64,000 bases of DNA from Pararhodobacter zhoushanensis (GCF_025949695.1 NZ_JAPDFL010000001.1:395001-459000); one strand, 5' to 3'. Positions 1 to 9,490 are shown, numbered from the stretch's first letter. The notes: generated by a model from the sequence alone, not told the origin. Made by a program: numbers and translations.

Positions 1-1013
1 TCGACCGGGGTGCGGTCCGCTTCCAGCCAGTAGCGCATGTTGCGGTATTGGGGCGTGATCGTGCAGGTGATCTCGGCGCGGGGTTCGGTGGCGGCGACGG
101 CTTCGCAGACCTGACGCAACAGCGCACCCTTGGCCTCCAGCCCCTCACGTTCGAAGTCGCGCAGGATGAAGGTGATCTTCATCTCGGCAGCGCTGCCCTT
201 CATGTCGGTGGCGTGGATGAAGCCTTCGCGGCCCTCGGTCGTCTCGGGCGTCATCGTCGCCTGGGGCAGCGTCTGGATCAGTTTGCCCGCCAGATGGATC
301 GCGCTGACCAGCTTGCCGGTGGCATAGCCGGGGTGGATGGAAACGCCTTTGATCACCACCGTGGCGCCATCGGCCGAGAAGGTTTCGTCCTCGATCTCGC
401 CGACCTTACCGCCGTCGAAGGTATAGGCGAAGTCGACGCCGAGGTCTTTGGGGAGTTGGGCATCCACGCCGCGGCCGATCTCTTCATCCGGGGTGAAGGC
501 CAGCCGCAGGGTGGGGCGGGGCAGGTCGGGGTTGTCGAGGAGGTGGCGGGCGGCGGTCATGAGGATGGCGACGCCGGCTTTGTCGTCGGCCCCCAGCAGG
601 GTGAGGCCCGAGGCGGTGATCAGGTCATGGCCTTGCTTTTGCGCCAGATAAGGGAACGCCTCAGGGGTCAGGGTCAGCGTGGGATCATCGGGATAGGTGA
701 TCGCGCCGCCGTTATAGCCTTTGATCACGCGGGGTTTGACATTCGTGGCGTTGAACTGGGGGGCGGTGTCGACATGGGCGAGGAAGCCGATGGTGGGGCC
801 AGCGGCTGTGCCGGGGATGGTGGCGAGGACCGCGCCGTAGGGGGTCAGCTGGACATCCTGCGCACCCAGCGCGGTGAGTTCGTCGACCAGCAGGCGCTGC
901 ATGTCGAGCTGGATCGCGGTGGAGGGGCTGGTCGGGCTGTCGGCATCGGACTGGCTGTCGATGGCGCAATAGCGGGTCAGGCGGTCGGTGAGTTCGGTGG
1001 TGAAATCGGTCAT
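1..1013 (-). CDS. pepT: Peptidase T (tripeptide aminopeptidase), 3' end cut by window
   Basis: Cytosolic M20-family metalloaminopeptidase that releases the N-terminal residue of tripeptides. The first 337 or so residues are present; the usual length is about 410. Visible zinc-site elements are H80-V-D82, the D143-D144-K pair, E177-E178 and D200 in a TFDGGKVGEIEDE segment, all in peptidase T order. The last His ligand lies beyond the window edge. The ATG at 1013 starts MTDFTTELTDRL. It is monocistronic as far as can be seen, with the DUF2867 gene upstream on the same strand after a 124-base gap. Family assignment is firm because the DEEIGRG and GVSIHPGYATGK blocks are specific to PepT. Confidence 0.93.
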   Translation of the reverse strand, partial: MTDFTTELTDRLTRYCAIDSQSDADSPTSPSTAIQLDMQRLLVDELTALGAQDVQLTPYGAVLATIPGTAAGPTIGFLAHVDTAPQFNATNVKPRVIKGYNGGAITYPDDPTLTLTPEAFPYLAQKQGHDLITASGLTLLGADDKAGVAILMTAARHLLDNPDLPRPTLRLAFTPDEEIGRGVDAQLPKDLGVDFAYTFDGGKVGEIEDETFSADGATVVIKGVSIHPGYATGKLVSAIHLAGKLIQTLPQATMTPETTEGREGFIHATDMKGSAAEMKITFILRDFEREGLEAKGALLRQVCEAVAATEPRAEITCTITPQYRNMRYWLEADRTPV

Positions 1014-1137
1014 GGCGGGCCTCCGTTTGACGGGATGAGGCCCGGCGGGAAGCGGGAAGTCAAGACTTTCGAGAGGGGGTGTCCCCTGATGGGACATTTT
1101 CTGAAACCAATAGATTCAACGGTTTAGGAGCGCCGAT

Positions 1138-1662
1138 TCAGGTTTCGTTAACACTTGCCCCCTGCCCGGTCGCAGCATCCCTGCGCGCACGGCGCATCAG
1201 ATACCACACGATGAGCCGATGTGCCGGGGCAACAGGCAGCATGTAAGCCCGCCCGAAGAGGTTATGCGTCACCACGGACGAGGTGATCGACAGCCGCAGG
1301 CCCTCGACCGTGATCGAGGTCATCACGTCCAGATGCCGGTCACGCTCGGTCAGGACCAGAAGTTCGGGCGTGACCTCTTCCACCAGAAAGAACTCGACGC
1401 GGTCGCCCACGGCCACAGTCTCGGCCACGCGCCCGCGAAAGCCGCCCAGCTGCTTGACGCCAAAGCGGGCGGAGATGGCGTCGCGGATGCGGAAGGCCAA
1501 GGCAAACAGCGGGATGGGCCGGGCATTCAGGAAGCGCCACGCCTGCAACGGGGTCATAGGGCGCGGCAGCTGCATCGACTGGATGTCGAGAAAGGCCAAC
1601 TGCGCCAGTGGGGCGACGAGGCGCAGGTTGACGGGCGGGTCGGTGGGCAGGGTTCTGGGCAT
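1138..1662 (-). CDS. DUF2867 domain protein
   Basis: A 174-residue protein that I recognise as DUF2867-like from the layout: Arg-rich N-terminal half, then GVKQLGGFRGRVAETVAVGD, a central VLTERDRHLDVMTSITVEG stretch, and a C-terminal PVAPAHRLIVWYLMRRA segment. This domain often occurs as the C-terminal part of NAD(P)-binding proteins or alone; no reaction is established. It has no signal peptide and no obvious membrane segment. It sits alone between pepT and a low-GC gene on the same strand. Family call fairly confident; function unknown. Confidence 0.7.
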   Translation of the reverse strand: MPRTLPTDPPVNLRLVAPLAQLAFLDIQSMQLPRPMTPLQAWRFLNARPIPLFALAFRIRDAISARFGVKQLGGFRGRVAETVAVGDRVEFFLVEEVTPELLVLTERDRHLDVMTSITVEGLRLSITSSVVTHNLFGRAYMLPVAPAHRLIVWYLMRRARRDAATGQGASVNET

Positions 1663-1999
1663 GATATCGAACGTCGCGAAGCTTTGACTCTATGCTGCTG
1701 ATTGTCTTAATCCAATCGAGGGGCCGTGTCGCGCAATGTTGGCCCAAACGTCAAGCATTTCTGACCTGCAGCGGCCCGTCGGAACGGCTTGGGGCAATGT
1801 CCTCTGTGCGGGACCGAGTAGACTTTCATTGAAAGCCTTCCTGCGGCTGCTTTCGAGCAAATACAATCTTAAGCGTAAGAACCTGATATTCAAAATAGGC
1901 AACGCCTTTGCGATAGCTTGTGACAAAGTATGGGTGTAGCCCGGTAGGCAGAAAGCACAAACGGCAACCTCTGAAAAGGAATAGTTGATAGAATAGCGA
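1663..1999. other. Gene-free stretch at the edge of a low-GC island
   Basis: This 337-base stretch separates the DUF2867 gene from the nuclease-like gene. Composition falls clearly below that of the flanking genes, with AT-rich patches near 1850-1990. Both strands carry only short open frames without a convincing ribosome-binding site or recognisable product. It may be degraded acquired DNA. No terminal inverted repeats or tRNA fragment were seen. Confidence 0.4.
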
Positions 2000-2689
2000 T
2001 CAACCCCTTGTTCGTTCTGCAAACTCACCGGAACGAGCCCCTAACGTGATAGCCACACCCGTCCTCGCCGCGATATCAGCCATATAACCCCTGAGAGCAA
2101 AAGGGTCAGAAAATATCATGTCCGGAGCATTGTCCGGATCGCCTTGAAAACAGTCTAAAACATCGCGAAATTGCTGAGCGACATTCCGTTGCGTCAAAGT
2201 CTCAGGGTTTCCGTTTGGCCGCGCAGTTAACTCACATGCAGGCACGACATCGACACCGTCAGAGCCGTATAGCCAAACAAAGGCACCAGCGGATGTGGTG
2301 CGTTTGAGCATGTCATTACACTGTTGCAACAGCTTCTTTTGTTCAGCTTTGCTCTTGGAGCCTCCCGACCACTTCGCTTGGATCAGAAGTCCCTTCGAAA
2401 TAGTCGCCTCAGAATCTTCCACCCGGATTGCGATGAATAAATCCGCACCAGCGCGCTTTTCTTGCGAACCGGGACCACGATCAGTGAATTCTTGGGCAAT
2501 AACTGTTATTTTCCGATCTAAGATCCCCAAGCCATTAAGCTGTTGTTCCAGTCGAACCGCTATTTTTGATGTTACAGCGGGTTCTTGAGCTCCACGGGCT
2601 GTTTGCTGGATTACCGTTTCATCTACAGCGTTTCTTATAAGGTCTGCCAAAATATCGCGTGTGACCGTGTCGCCTTTTAACATTGCCAT
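2000..2689 (-). CDS. Hypothetical protein with PD-(D/E)xK nuclease-like core
   Basis: A 229-residue protein I cannot assign to a named family. Around residues 36-106 it shows a nuclease-like layout: E36 and E48 in a helical segment, GAD (81-83) starting a strand, and QAK (104-106) ending the next strand. That resembles the E...D...(D/E/Q)xK metal site of Mrr-like and restriction-endonuclease-like folds. A later AFVWLYGSDGVDVVPA segment also recalls such proteins. The start at 2689 has a good AGAGGAC site; a second Met follows two codons later. Codon composition is clearly less GC-rich than its neighbours, suggesting transfer. No methyltransferase or helicase partner is adjacent. The gene call is firm; nuclease activity is inference. 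Confidence 0.6.
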   Translation of the reverse strand: MAMLKGDTVTRDILADLIRNAVDETVIQQTARGAQEPAVTSKIAVRLEQQLNGLGILDRKITVIAQEFTDRGPGSQEKRAGADLFIAIRVEDSEATISKGLLIQAKWSGGSKSKAEQKKLLQQCNDMLKRTTSAGAFVWLYGSDGVDVVPACELTARPNGNPETLTQRNVAQQFRDVLDCFQGDPDNAPDMIFSDPFALRGYMADIAARTGVAITLGARSGEFAERTRG

Positions 2690-2964
2690 AGTCCTCTTAG
2701 GTCCGATGAAGATTCTAACTATGCTCGGAATACTTGATTGGTGTCGAGGTCTTTAGCAGACATCGGTGGGAGTCGCAGCATCCGGTAACGTGGGCTCCAT
2801 CCTGCCGTTCGCTGCGATCTGCGCCAAGGTCCGGCTTTTCATTTTGGGTCAGTTGATGACGAGAAGGCCCGTTTCGTATGACGTCTGACACAGGGCGACC
2901 TCCGGTCTGCGCAGGAGAGCATCGGGGGCGGCCACAGGTCACCACAAGCCGTGTCGCAGGCGGC

Positions 2965-4128
2965 TTACGCGTCCCACGCCACCGGCATCCTGAGCGGCCC
3001 GCGAAAGGCCCAGCCGCCAAAGGGTGTTTCGCCCTCCAGCCGCAGGCCGGGCAGCCGCTCGAAGATCATCGGCATCGCCACCTCGGCGATCAGGCAACGC
3101 GAGGCCCAGGCACCGGCGCAGAAATGCGGCCCGGCACCGAAGGCAATGGACGGCCCGGCGTCCTGCGTCAGGTCGAACACATCGGGGCGGGCGAAGACGT
3201 TTTCATCCCGGTTGCCTGAGGAGAACATCAGGAACACGCGGTCCTCGGGCGCGAGCTGCACGCCATGCAGGGTATAGGGCTGCGCCACGCGGCGCGGCGA
3301 CATGGCGACGGGGGCGATCCAGCGGGCGTATTCCTCGAACGCGGCGAGCCATGTGACCTGCCCCGAGAGCACCAGCGCCAGTTGGTCGGGGTGGGTCAGC
3401 ATCGCCCATGAAAGGCCTGCGATCACATCGCGCGGCTCGTTCTGGCCGCCCGAGATCGCCAGTTTCACATTGGCGCGGATCGAGGCATCGCTCAGCCCGG
3501 CCTGCATCTGCACCGAGAGCAGCGAGGCATCGGGCGCGTCACGCAGCACCGGCATGCGCGCGTCGATATAGCGGTCGATGGCGGCGGTGCAGTCGTTGCA
3601 GCGCGCCTCGACCGCCGGATCGCCCGCGTAGTTGGAGATGCCGTCCATCATCCCCTGACTGACGCGGTCCATCTCCTGCCACGGGATCTGCGTCAGGCCG
3701 GTGATCACCTTGAGCGCCTCACCCGAAATCCGCGTGGCAATGTCGCGCAGCATGTCGGCGCGGGTCTGGGGGCGCAGTTCGTCAAGGATTTCGGCGGTGA
3801 AGCTCTGGAACTGCGCCTTCCACGTGTCGCGCACGGTGCGCGGCGAGACGGTGGGGAAGATCGCCTTGCGCTCGATGCTATGCGCCTCGCCATCCTTGCG
3901 CATCATGTTCTGGCCCATGAGCACACTCATCAACCCGCCGGGCTGGTCGGACGAAAAGATGTCGATCTTCTTTTCATTGGTGAAAATGTCGTCGCGCCGG
4001 GTCAGCAGGGTCGCGCCCAGTTGCGGGACATAGGCGACCGGGGCCTGCGCCCGCATGCGTTTGAGGGTGGGATAGGGATCAGCCCAGAACGCGGCCAGAT
4101 CAATGTCGAAGACGGGTGCGGTCGACAT
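2965..4128 (-). CDS. Cytochrome P450
   Basis: A 387-residue soluble bacterial P450 monooxygenase. The haem-binding loop FGAGPHFCAGAWASR places the thiolate ligand at about Cys337, and the K-helix ExxR lies in FEEYARW. The I-helix reads AISGGQNEPRD, so the usual (A/G)Gx(D/E)T acid-alcohol pair is replaced by GGxNEPRD. There is no N-terminal anchor. No ferredoxin or ferredoxin reductase gene is adjacent, so redox partners must come from elsewhere and the substrate is unknown. The start at 4128 follows a GAGAGGAAACC site. It is divergent from the oxidoreductase gene at 4249. Confidence 0.93.
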   Translation of the reverse strand: MSTAPVFDIDLAAFWADPYPTLKRMRAQAPVAYVPQLGATLLTRRDDIFTNEKKIDIFSSDQPGGLMSVLMGQNMMRKDGEAHSIERKAIFPTVSPRTVRDTWKAQFQSFTAEILDELRPQTRADMLRDIATRISGEALKVITGLTQIPWQEMDRVSQGMMDGISNYAGDPAVEARCNDCTAAIDRYIDARMPVLRDAPDASLLSVQMQAGLSDASIRANVKLAISGGQNEPRDVIAGLSWAMLTHPDQLALVLSGQVTWLAAFEEYARWIAPVAMSPRRVAQPYTLHGVQLAPEDRVFLMFSSGNRDENVFARPDVFDLTQDAGPSIAFGAGPHFCAGAWASRCLIAEVAMPMIFERLPGLRLEGETPFGGWAFRGPLRMPVAWDA

Positions 4129-4248
4129 GGTTTCCTCTCAGCGTCATGGCGCGGATATCTGACCGGCGCGGCGTTGCGCTGTCAACGTGCTGGTCGGTTG
4201 GGTGCGCAGGGCCTAGGCTTTGTCGCTCATGGTAAATTGGAGAGTGCG

Positions 4249-4911
4249 ATGGTGTCGGTGGTCATGCTGGGGGCGAGTGGCGCGGTGGGAGGCGCGGCCT
4301 TGCGGACGCTCAAGGCGATGCCGCAGGTGGCGCGGGTCACGCTGCTGAGCCGCCGCGCGACGGGGCTGGCGGGTGCCAAGGTGACCGAGCAGGTGGTGGA
4401 TCCGGGCGACGCCGCCCGCTACGCCGCGCATCTGGCCGGGCATGAGGCGGCGATCTGCACGCTGGGGGTGGGTGAGCCCTCGAAGGCGTCGCGGGCCGAG
4501 TTCACGCGGGTGGACCACGATATGCCGCTGGCCTTCGGGCAGGCCTGCCATGACGCCGGGGTCGCGCATTTCGGGCTGCTGGCGGCGGTGGGCAGCGATT
4601 CCGGCTCGCGCATCTTTTATGCGCGCAGCAAGGGGCAGCTTGAGGATGGGCTGCGGGGCATGGGCTTTGCGCGGCTGAGCCTGTTCCATCCCAGCATGAT
4701 CCTGACGCCACAGAACCGCTATGGCGCGTCTCAGGCGCTGATGCTGGCGGTGTGGCCGTGGCTGACGCCACTGCTGGCCGGGCGGCTGCGCAAATATCGC
4801 GGGATCAGGGTCGAGGATCTGGGGGCCGCGATGGCGCGCGATGTGCTGCGGGGCGGTGCGGGGGTTCAGGTGCTGGAGTGGGATGCGATCACGGCGCTGG
4901 CGGCCGAATAG
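4249..4911 (+). CDS. NAD(P)-binding Rossmann oxidoreductase, HTATIP2-like
   Basis: A 220-residue short atypical SDR. The N-terminal VVMLGASGAVGGAALR is the glycine-rich dinucleotide-binding loop, followed by VTLLSRR at the end of strand 2. A YARSKGQLEDGL segment matches the YxxxK position of extended/atypical SDRs related to HTATIP2/TIP30 and NmrA-like proteins. Substrate unknown. The start at 4249 follows GGAGAG at good spacing; the open frame extends upstream but only through the P450 antisense. It is divergent from the P450 gene and convergent with mdh. Confidence 0.75.
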   Translation: MVSVVMLGASGAVGGAALRTLKAMPQVARVTLLSRRATGLAGAKVTEQVVDPGDAARYAAHLAGHEAAICTLGVGEPSKASRAEFTRVDHDMPLAFGQACHDAGVAHFGLLAAVGSDSGSRIFYARSKGQLEDGLRGMGFARLSLFHPSMILTPQNRYGASQALMLAVWPWLTPLLAGRLRKYRGIRVEDLGAAMARDVLRGGAGVQVLEWDAITALAAE

Positions 4912-4912
4912 C

Positions 4913-4942
4913 AAAACGCGCCCCGGTTGGGGGGCGCGTTTC
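4913..4942. terminator. Bidirectional intrinsic terminator
   Basis: AAACGCGCCCC pairs with GGGGCGCGTTT across a short loop between the convergent oxidoreductase gene and mdh. A-rich and T-rich flanks on both sides allow it to serve both strands. Confidence 0.8.
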
Positions 4943-4960
4943 GGTCGTCTTTAAGGGCGA

Positions 4961-5935
<975 letters not shown>

Positions 5936-6061
5936 TCAGGTTGTTGGTTGGCGACCTGACTAAGACCTCCAATGCCGTCACGCAAGCCTCGCGGCGGTGC
6001 AGCACGATAGATTATGACGCTGTTATCGCTGCCAGCGACGCATTCTGACCTTTGTGTCGCA

Positions 6062-6355
6062 TTACGCCGGTGCGCCGCGCGCCGGCTGCAGACCTTGGGT
6101 CGCGGTGAACCCGTTGCCGTTGGCCAGAAGGCACGAGCGCCCATCCGGCAGGTTGAGCACAAGGGTCCATGTGCCCGACTCGGCGGCAAAAAGATCAATC
6201 GTTGCGCCGCGCGCGGCCTGCCCGGTGGCGAGCCGCTCTTCGCCGCGCTGGTCGATGACAAGGCTGAGCACCCTTTCACGCGCCGAACAGGGAAGAGATT
6301 GCGCATGCGCGACGGCGGGAAAGAGCATCAGGACGGCGAAGGCAAGGCGGAGCAT
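6062..6355 (-). CDS. Small secreted hypothetical protein
   Basis: A 97-residue protein beginning MLRLAFAVLMLFPAVAHAQS, a clear Sec signal peptide with an AHA-Q cleavage site, leaving a periplasmic domain of about 78 residues. The mature part has two Cys (SLPCSARER and GRSCLLANG) that could form a disulfide. I chose the start at 6355 because the longer frame adds a charged extension ahead of the signal. The tail ends in a GFTATQGLQ segment. I do not recognise the family. It is divergent from the mcl2-like gene. Confidence 0.6.
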   Translation of the reverse strand: MLRLAFAVLMLFPAVAHAQSLPCSARERVLSLVIDQRGEERLATGQAARGATIDLFAAESGTWTLVLNLPDGRSCLLANGNGFTATQGLQPARGAPA

Positions 6356-6514
6356 GGGACGACCTTTCTCGAGGGAACAGACCACAGAGCCTGCCGGTGA
6401 ACTGTCTAAAATCCGTTGAAACCGGCGGTCTCTCTGCGGTGCAGAAATTTAACACTTGCCCTTTGTGTCCGAATTTGGTGCTTTGCGCGCAATATTGTTT
6501 CACGGGAGAGAATC

Positions 6515-7390
6515 ATGGACAGCCGCCCGTTCCGCTCGGCCCTCTATATCCCCGGCTCGAAAGAGCGGGCTCTGGACAAGGCCCGCTCGCTGGCCGCCGA
6601 TGCGATCATCTTCGATCTGGAAGACGCCGTCGCGATCGAGGAGAAAGCCAACGCGCGCGAGCTGCTGGCGCAGACGCTGACCGCCGCCGATTACGGGCCG
6701 CGCGCCAAGCTGGTGCGCATTAACGGATTCGATACGGATTGGGGCGATGCTGATCTGGCGGTGATCGCGCTGGCCCGGCCTGAGGCGGTGCTGTTGCCCA
6801 AAGTGAACTCGGCCAGGGATATTCAGGCGCTGGCCGCCAAACTGGAGGGACGGGAAGAGACGTCAGAGACGAAAATCTGGGCGATGATGGAAACGCCGCT
6901 GGGCATCCTGAACGCACAAGAGATCGCCGCCGCGCCGCGCATGGCGGGGTTTGTCATGGGCACCAACGATCTGGCCAAGGAACTGAACTGCCGGTTCCGC
7001 GCTGACCGGCTGCCGATGCAGTTTGCCCTGCAAACCTGCCTGATGGCCGCCCGCGCCGCCGGGATCGTGGCGATTGATGGCGTCTATAATGCCTTCAAGG
7101 ATGACGCGGGCCTGCGTGTTGAGTGCGAACAGGGCCGCGATCTGGGCTTTGACGGCAAAACCCTGATCCACCCGGCGCAGCTGGACGTGGCCAACGCGGT
7201 GTTTGCGCCCGATGAGGCGGCGATTGATCTGGCCCGCCGCCAGATCGCCGCCTTTGACGAGGCAACGGCCAAAGGGCTGGGCGTTGCCGTTGTGGATGGC
7301 AAGATCGTCGAGAACCTGCATATTGTGACCGCACGCGGCGTGCTGGCGCGCGCCGACGCAATCTTGCAGTTACAAAAGGCGATGAGTTGA
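6515..7390 (+). CDS. mcl2: HpcH/HpaI aldolase family, (3S)-malyl-CoA thioesterase-like
   Basis: A 291-residue CitE-like CoA-ester lyase/thioesterase. The RSALYIPGSKERALDKA opening, FDLEDAV metal/CoA segment, LLPKVNS, and GTNDLAKEL blocks define the family. In Rhodobacter the Mcl1 lyase starts differently (longer N-terminus), whereas this short form resembles Mcl2, which hydrolyses (3S)-malyl-CoA to malate in the ethylmalonyl-CoA pathway. The nearby mesaconyl-CoA hydratase supports that reading. The ATG at 6515 follows GGGAGAG. The stop overlaps the nnrU start by one base, so the two are probably cotranscribed. The exact activity (lyase or thioesterase) is inferred. Confidence 0.8.
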   Translation: MDSRPFRSALYIPGSKERALDKARSLAADAIIFDLEDAVAIEEKANARELLAQTLTAADYGPRAKLVRINGFDTDWGDADLAVIALARPEAVLLPKVNSARDIQALAAKLEGREETSETKIWAMMETPLGILNAQEIAAAPRMAGFVMGTNDLAKELNCRFRADRLPMQFALQTCLMAARAAGIVAIDGVYNAFKDDAGLRVECEQGRDLGFDGKTLIHPAQLDVANAVFAPDEAAIDLARRQIAAFDEATAKGLGVAVVDGKIVENLHIVTARGVLARADAILQLQKAMS

Positions 7391-7944
7391 TGGGCTATCT
7401 CTTACTGATCCTGGGGCTGCTGGCCTGGTCGGTCCCGCATCTGTGGAAACGCTTCGCCCCGGCGCACCGCGCCTCGATGGGCGACAAGGGCAAGCTGGTG
7501 GTGACGGTTGCCTCGTTCGTCGGCATCGCGCTGATGGTGGTCGGCTATCGCATGGCCCCGGTCGACCCGATCTGGCCGGAATCGCGCAGCATGGTGCCTG
7601 TGAACAACCTGCTGATGTTGCTGGTGTTCTATCTCTTTGCCGCCTCAGGCATGAAAACCGCGGTGACGCGCTATGTCCGCCACCCGCAATTGTGGGGCGT
7701 GCGGCTTTGGGCGCTGGCGCATTTGATGGTGAACGGCGATCTGGCGTCGCTCATCCTGTTCGCCGGGCTGTTCGTCTGGGCGCAGGTCGAGGTGGCCTTC
7801 ATCAACCGCGCGGATCCGGTCTGGGTCAAACCGACGGGTCCGGCGAATGTCGGCAAGGAAATCGGCGCTGTCGTCGGGGCCGTGCTGGTGATGGGCGCGG
7901 TGGGCTATGTCCATATTCTGCTTGGCTACAATCCGTTCGGGTGA
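7390..7944 (+). CDS. nnrU: NnrU family membrane protein
   Basis: A 184-residue inner-membrane protein with about five hydrophobic segments, matching NnrU (DUF1295-related), first named from nitric oxide and denitrification loci. The function remains uncertain, and in Rhodobacterales it is often found away from nitrite or NO reductase genes, as here. RHPQLWG and LAHLMVNGDLAS are conserved blocks. The ATG at 7390 shares its A with the TGA stop of the upstream gene; a TTG codon directly before is less likely. No NO-related gene is nearby, so a denitrification role is not supported by context. Confidence 0.85.
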   Translation: MGYLLLILGLLAWSVPHLWKRFAPAHRASMGDKGKLVVTVASFVGIALMVVGYRMAPVDPIWPESRSMVPVNNLLMLLVFYLFAASGMKTAVTRYVRHPQLWGVRLWALAHLMVNGDLASLILFAGLFVWAQVEVAFINRADPVWVKPTGPANVGKEIGAVVGAVLVMGAVGYVHILLGYNPFG

Positions 7945-7948
7945 TGCG

Positions 7949-8152
7949 ATGAAACTGTACCGTTTGCTGACCGAAGACGACACGTCGGTGTTTTGCCACA
8001 AGGTGACGGCGGCCCTGAACAAGGGGTGGGAGCTGCATGGCTCGCCCTCGTATGCGTTCGATGCTGCGAAGGGCGTGATGCGCTGCGCGCAGGCCGTGGT
8101 GAAAGAGGCTCCGGGGACGTATGTGCCCGAGACCAAGCTGGGCGAGCACTGA
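7949..8152 (+). CDS. DUF1737 protein
   Basis: A 67-residue cytosolic protein, MKLYRLLTEDDTSVFCHKV, with a GWELHGSPSYAFD core typical of DUF1737. Function unknown. It starts four bases after the nnrU stop region, so it is almost certainly the third gene of the mcl2-nnrU transcript. The transcript then meets the first copy of the hairpin-tail element (8159-8251). Confidence 0.8.
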   Translation: MKLYRLLTEDDTSVFCHKVTAALNKGWELHGSPSYAFDAAKGVMRCAQAVVKEAPGTYVPETKLGEH

Positions 8153-8158
8153 GGGCGC

Positions 8159-8251
8159 GGCCGGGGGGCTGCTCGCCCCCGGACCCCCTCGCCCAAGGGG
8201 GAGCACGCTCCCCCTTGGGAAACCCCCGTGGATATTTTTGGACAGATGATG
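8159..8251 (+). repeat. Hairpin-tail 3' element, copy 1
   Basis: Downstream of the DUF1737 gene. It contains GGGGGCTGCTCGCCCCC-type and CAAGGGGGAGC/GCTCCCCCTTG hairpins, then CCCCCGTGGATATTTTTGG and a diverged end (GACAGATGATG). Sense orientation is that of the upstream gene. The element ends eight bases before the mch start codon, so it also occupies that gene's leader. Confidence 0.75.
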
Positions 8252-8259
8252 GGCACGGC

Positions 8260-9282
8260 ATGAAGACGAATTCGGGGCGGTTCTTTGAGGATTATTCTGT
8301 CGGTCAGGTGATCCGCCACGCCGTGCCGCGCACGCTGTCGGGGGAGCGGGCGCTGTATCATGCTTTATACCCGGCGCGCGGGGCGCTGTATTCGTCGGAT
8401 GAATTTGCGCAGGCGTGCGGGTTGCCGGGTAGTCCGCTGGACGATCTGATCGTGTTCCATACGGTCTTTGGCAAGACGGTCCCCGATGTCAGCCTGAACG
8501 CGATCGCCAATCTGGGCTATGCCGAGGGGCGGTTTCTGGCGCCGGTCTATGCGTGCGATACGCTGAGCGCGCAGTCCGAAGTGATCGGGCTGAAGCAGAA
8601 CTCGAACGGCAAATCGGGCGTGGTCTATGTGCGCACGACGGGCACCAACCAGCATGGCGAGGCCGTGCTGTCCTATGTGCGCTGGGTGATGGTGCGCAAA
8701 AGGGACATCGACGCGCCCGCGCCGGTGACACTGGTGCCGGAGCTGGCGACGGTGGTGGCGCCCGGCGATCTTGTGGTGCCGGAGGGGCTGCATTTCGACA
8801 GCTATGATGCCGAGCTGGCGGGCGAGCCGTACCGTTTGTGCGATTACACCGTCGGCGAAGTGATCGAGCATGTCGATGGCGTGACCGTGGAAGAGGCCGA
8901 GCATATGCTGGCCACGCGGCTGTGGCAGAACACCGCCAAAGTGCATTTCGACGCCACGTTCCGCCCGGACGGCCAGCGGCTGATCTACGGCGGGCATATC
9001 ATCAGTCTGGCACGGGCGCTCAGTTTCAACGGGTTGGCCAATGCGCAGATGATCGTGGCGATCAACGGCGGGGCGCATGCGAACCCGTGTTTCGCCGGGA
9101 TGACGGTGCGCGCGTGGTCCGAGGTGTTGGACAAGGCCGAGACCGGCGTGCCCGGCGTCGGCGCGATCCGGTTGCGGCTGGTGGCGACCAGCGGGACGGG
9201 GACCGTGCTGCGCACTCAAGACGGGAAATATGCGCCCGACGTGCTGCTGGACCTCGATTACTGGGCGTTGATGCCGCTTTGA
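8260..9282 (+). CDS. mch: Mesaconyl-CoA hydratase (beta-methylmalyl-CoA dehydratase)
   Basis: A 340-residue double-MaoC (hot-dog) hydratase. It interconverts mesaconyl-C1-CoA and beta-methylmalyl-CoA in the ethylmalonyl-CoA pathway of acetate assimilation. Sequence blocks match the Rhodobacter enzyme as I recall it: MKTNSGRFFEDY start, ALYHALYPAR, NSNGKSGVVYVRT, HVDGVTVEEAEHMLATRL, IYGGHIISLARALSFNGL and a terminal VLLDLDYWALMPL. The start at 8260 is set by this conserved N-terminus; its Shine-Dalgarno is weak and lies at the edge of the hairpin-tail element. It precedes the sdh operon, linking C2 assimilation and the TCA cycle. Confidence 0.92.
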   Translation: MKTNSGRFFEDYSVGQVIRHAVPRTLSGERALYHALYPARGALYSSDEFAQACGLPGSPLDDLIVFHTVFGKTVPDVSLNAIANLGYAEGRFLAPVYACDTLSAQSEVIGLKQNSNGKSGVVYVRTTGTNQHGEAVLSYVRWVMVRKRDIDAPAPVTLVPELATVVAPGDLVVPEGLHFDSYDAELAGEPYRLCDYTVGEVIEHVDGVTVEEAEHMLATRLWQNTAKVHFDATFRPDGQRLIYGGHIISLARALSFNGLANAQMIVAINGGAHANPCFAGMTVRAWSEVLDKAETGVPGVGAIRLRLVATSGTGTVLRTQDGKYAPDVLLDLDYWALMPL

Positions 9283-9309
9283 GCGGCTCGCGGCGACAGG
9301 CCGCCATCT

Positions 9310-9340
9310 TGTGATCACGCTTTTTCCGAGTGTGATCACA
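9310..9340. promoter_or_regulatory. Paired TGTGATCAC operator-like sites upstream of sdhC
   Basis: Two identical TGTGATCAC sequences start at 9310 and 9331, 21 bases (two helical turns) apart. The second extends to the perfect palindrome TGTGATCACA. They lie about 150-180 bases before sdhC in an AT-richer leader, as expected for a cooperative regulator. The factor is unknown. Confidence 0.5.
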
Positions 9341-9490
9341 TTAACAGATTTTTTCACCCTTGCGTGAGTTTCAGACAAGTTTCGTTTAAAGCTTGCGTGA
9401 CTCGGGTGAAAAATCCGCTATTGAAACGGCAAGCCAGCCGGCCCAAGGGATCCATCTCGGGGCCGGACGCGCCAAGAGAGAGGGACCATC

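Noticed and set aside
1690..2028. Short open frame in the low-GC island (minus strand)
   Set aside because: No recognisable product, no clean ribosome-binding site, and it overlaps the 3' end of the nuclease-like gene.
2715..3020. Small gene between the nuclease-like gene and the P450
   Set aside because: The frame runs into the P450 antisense and has no start signal or family resemblance.
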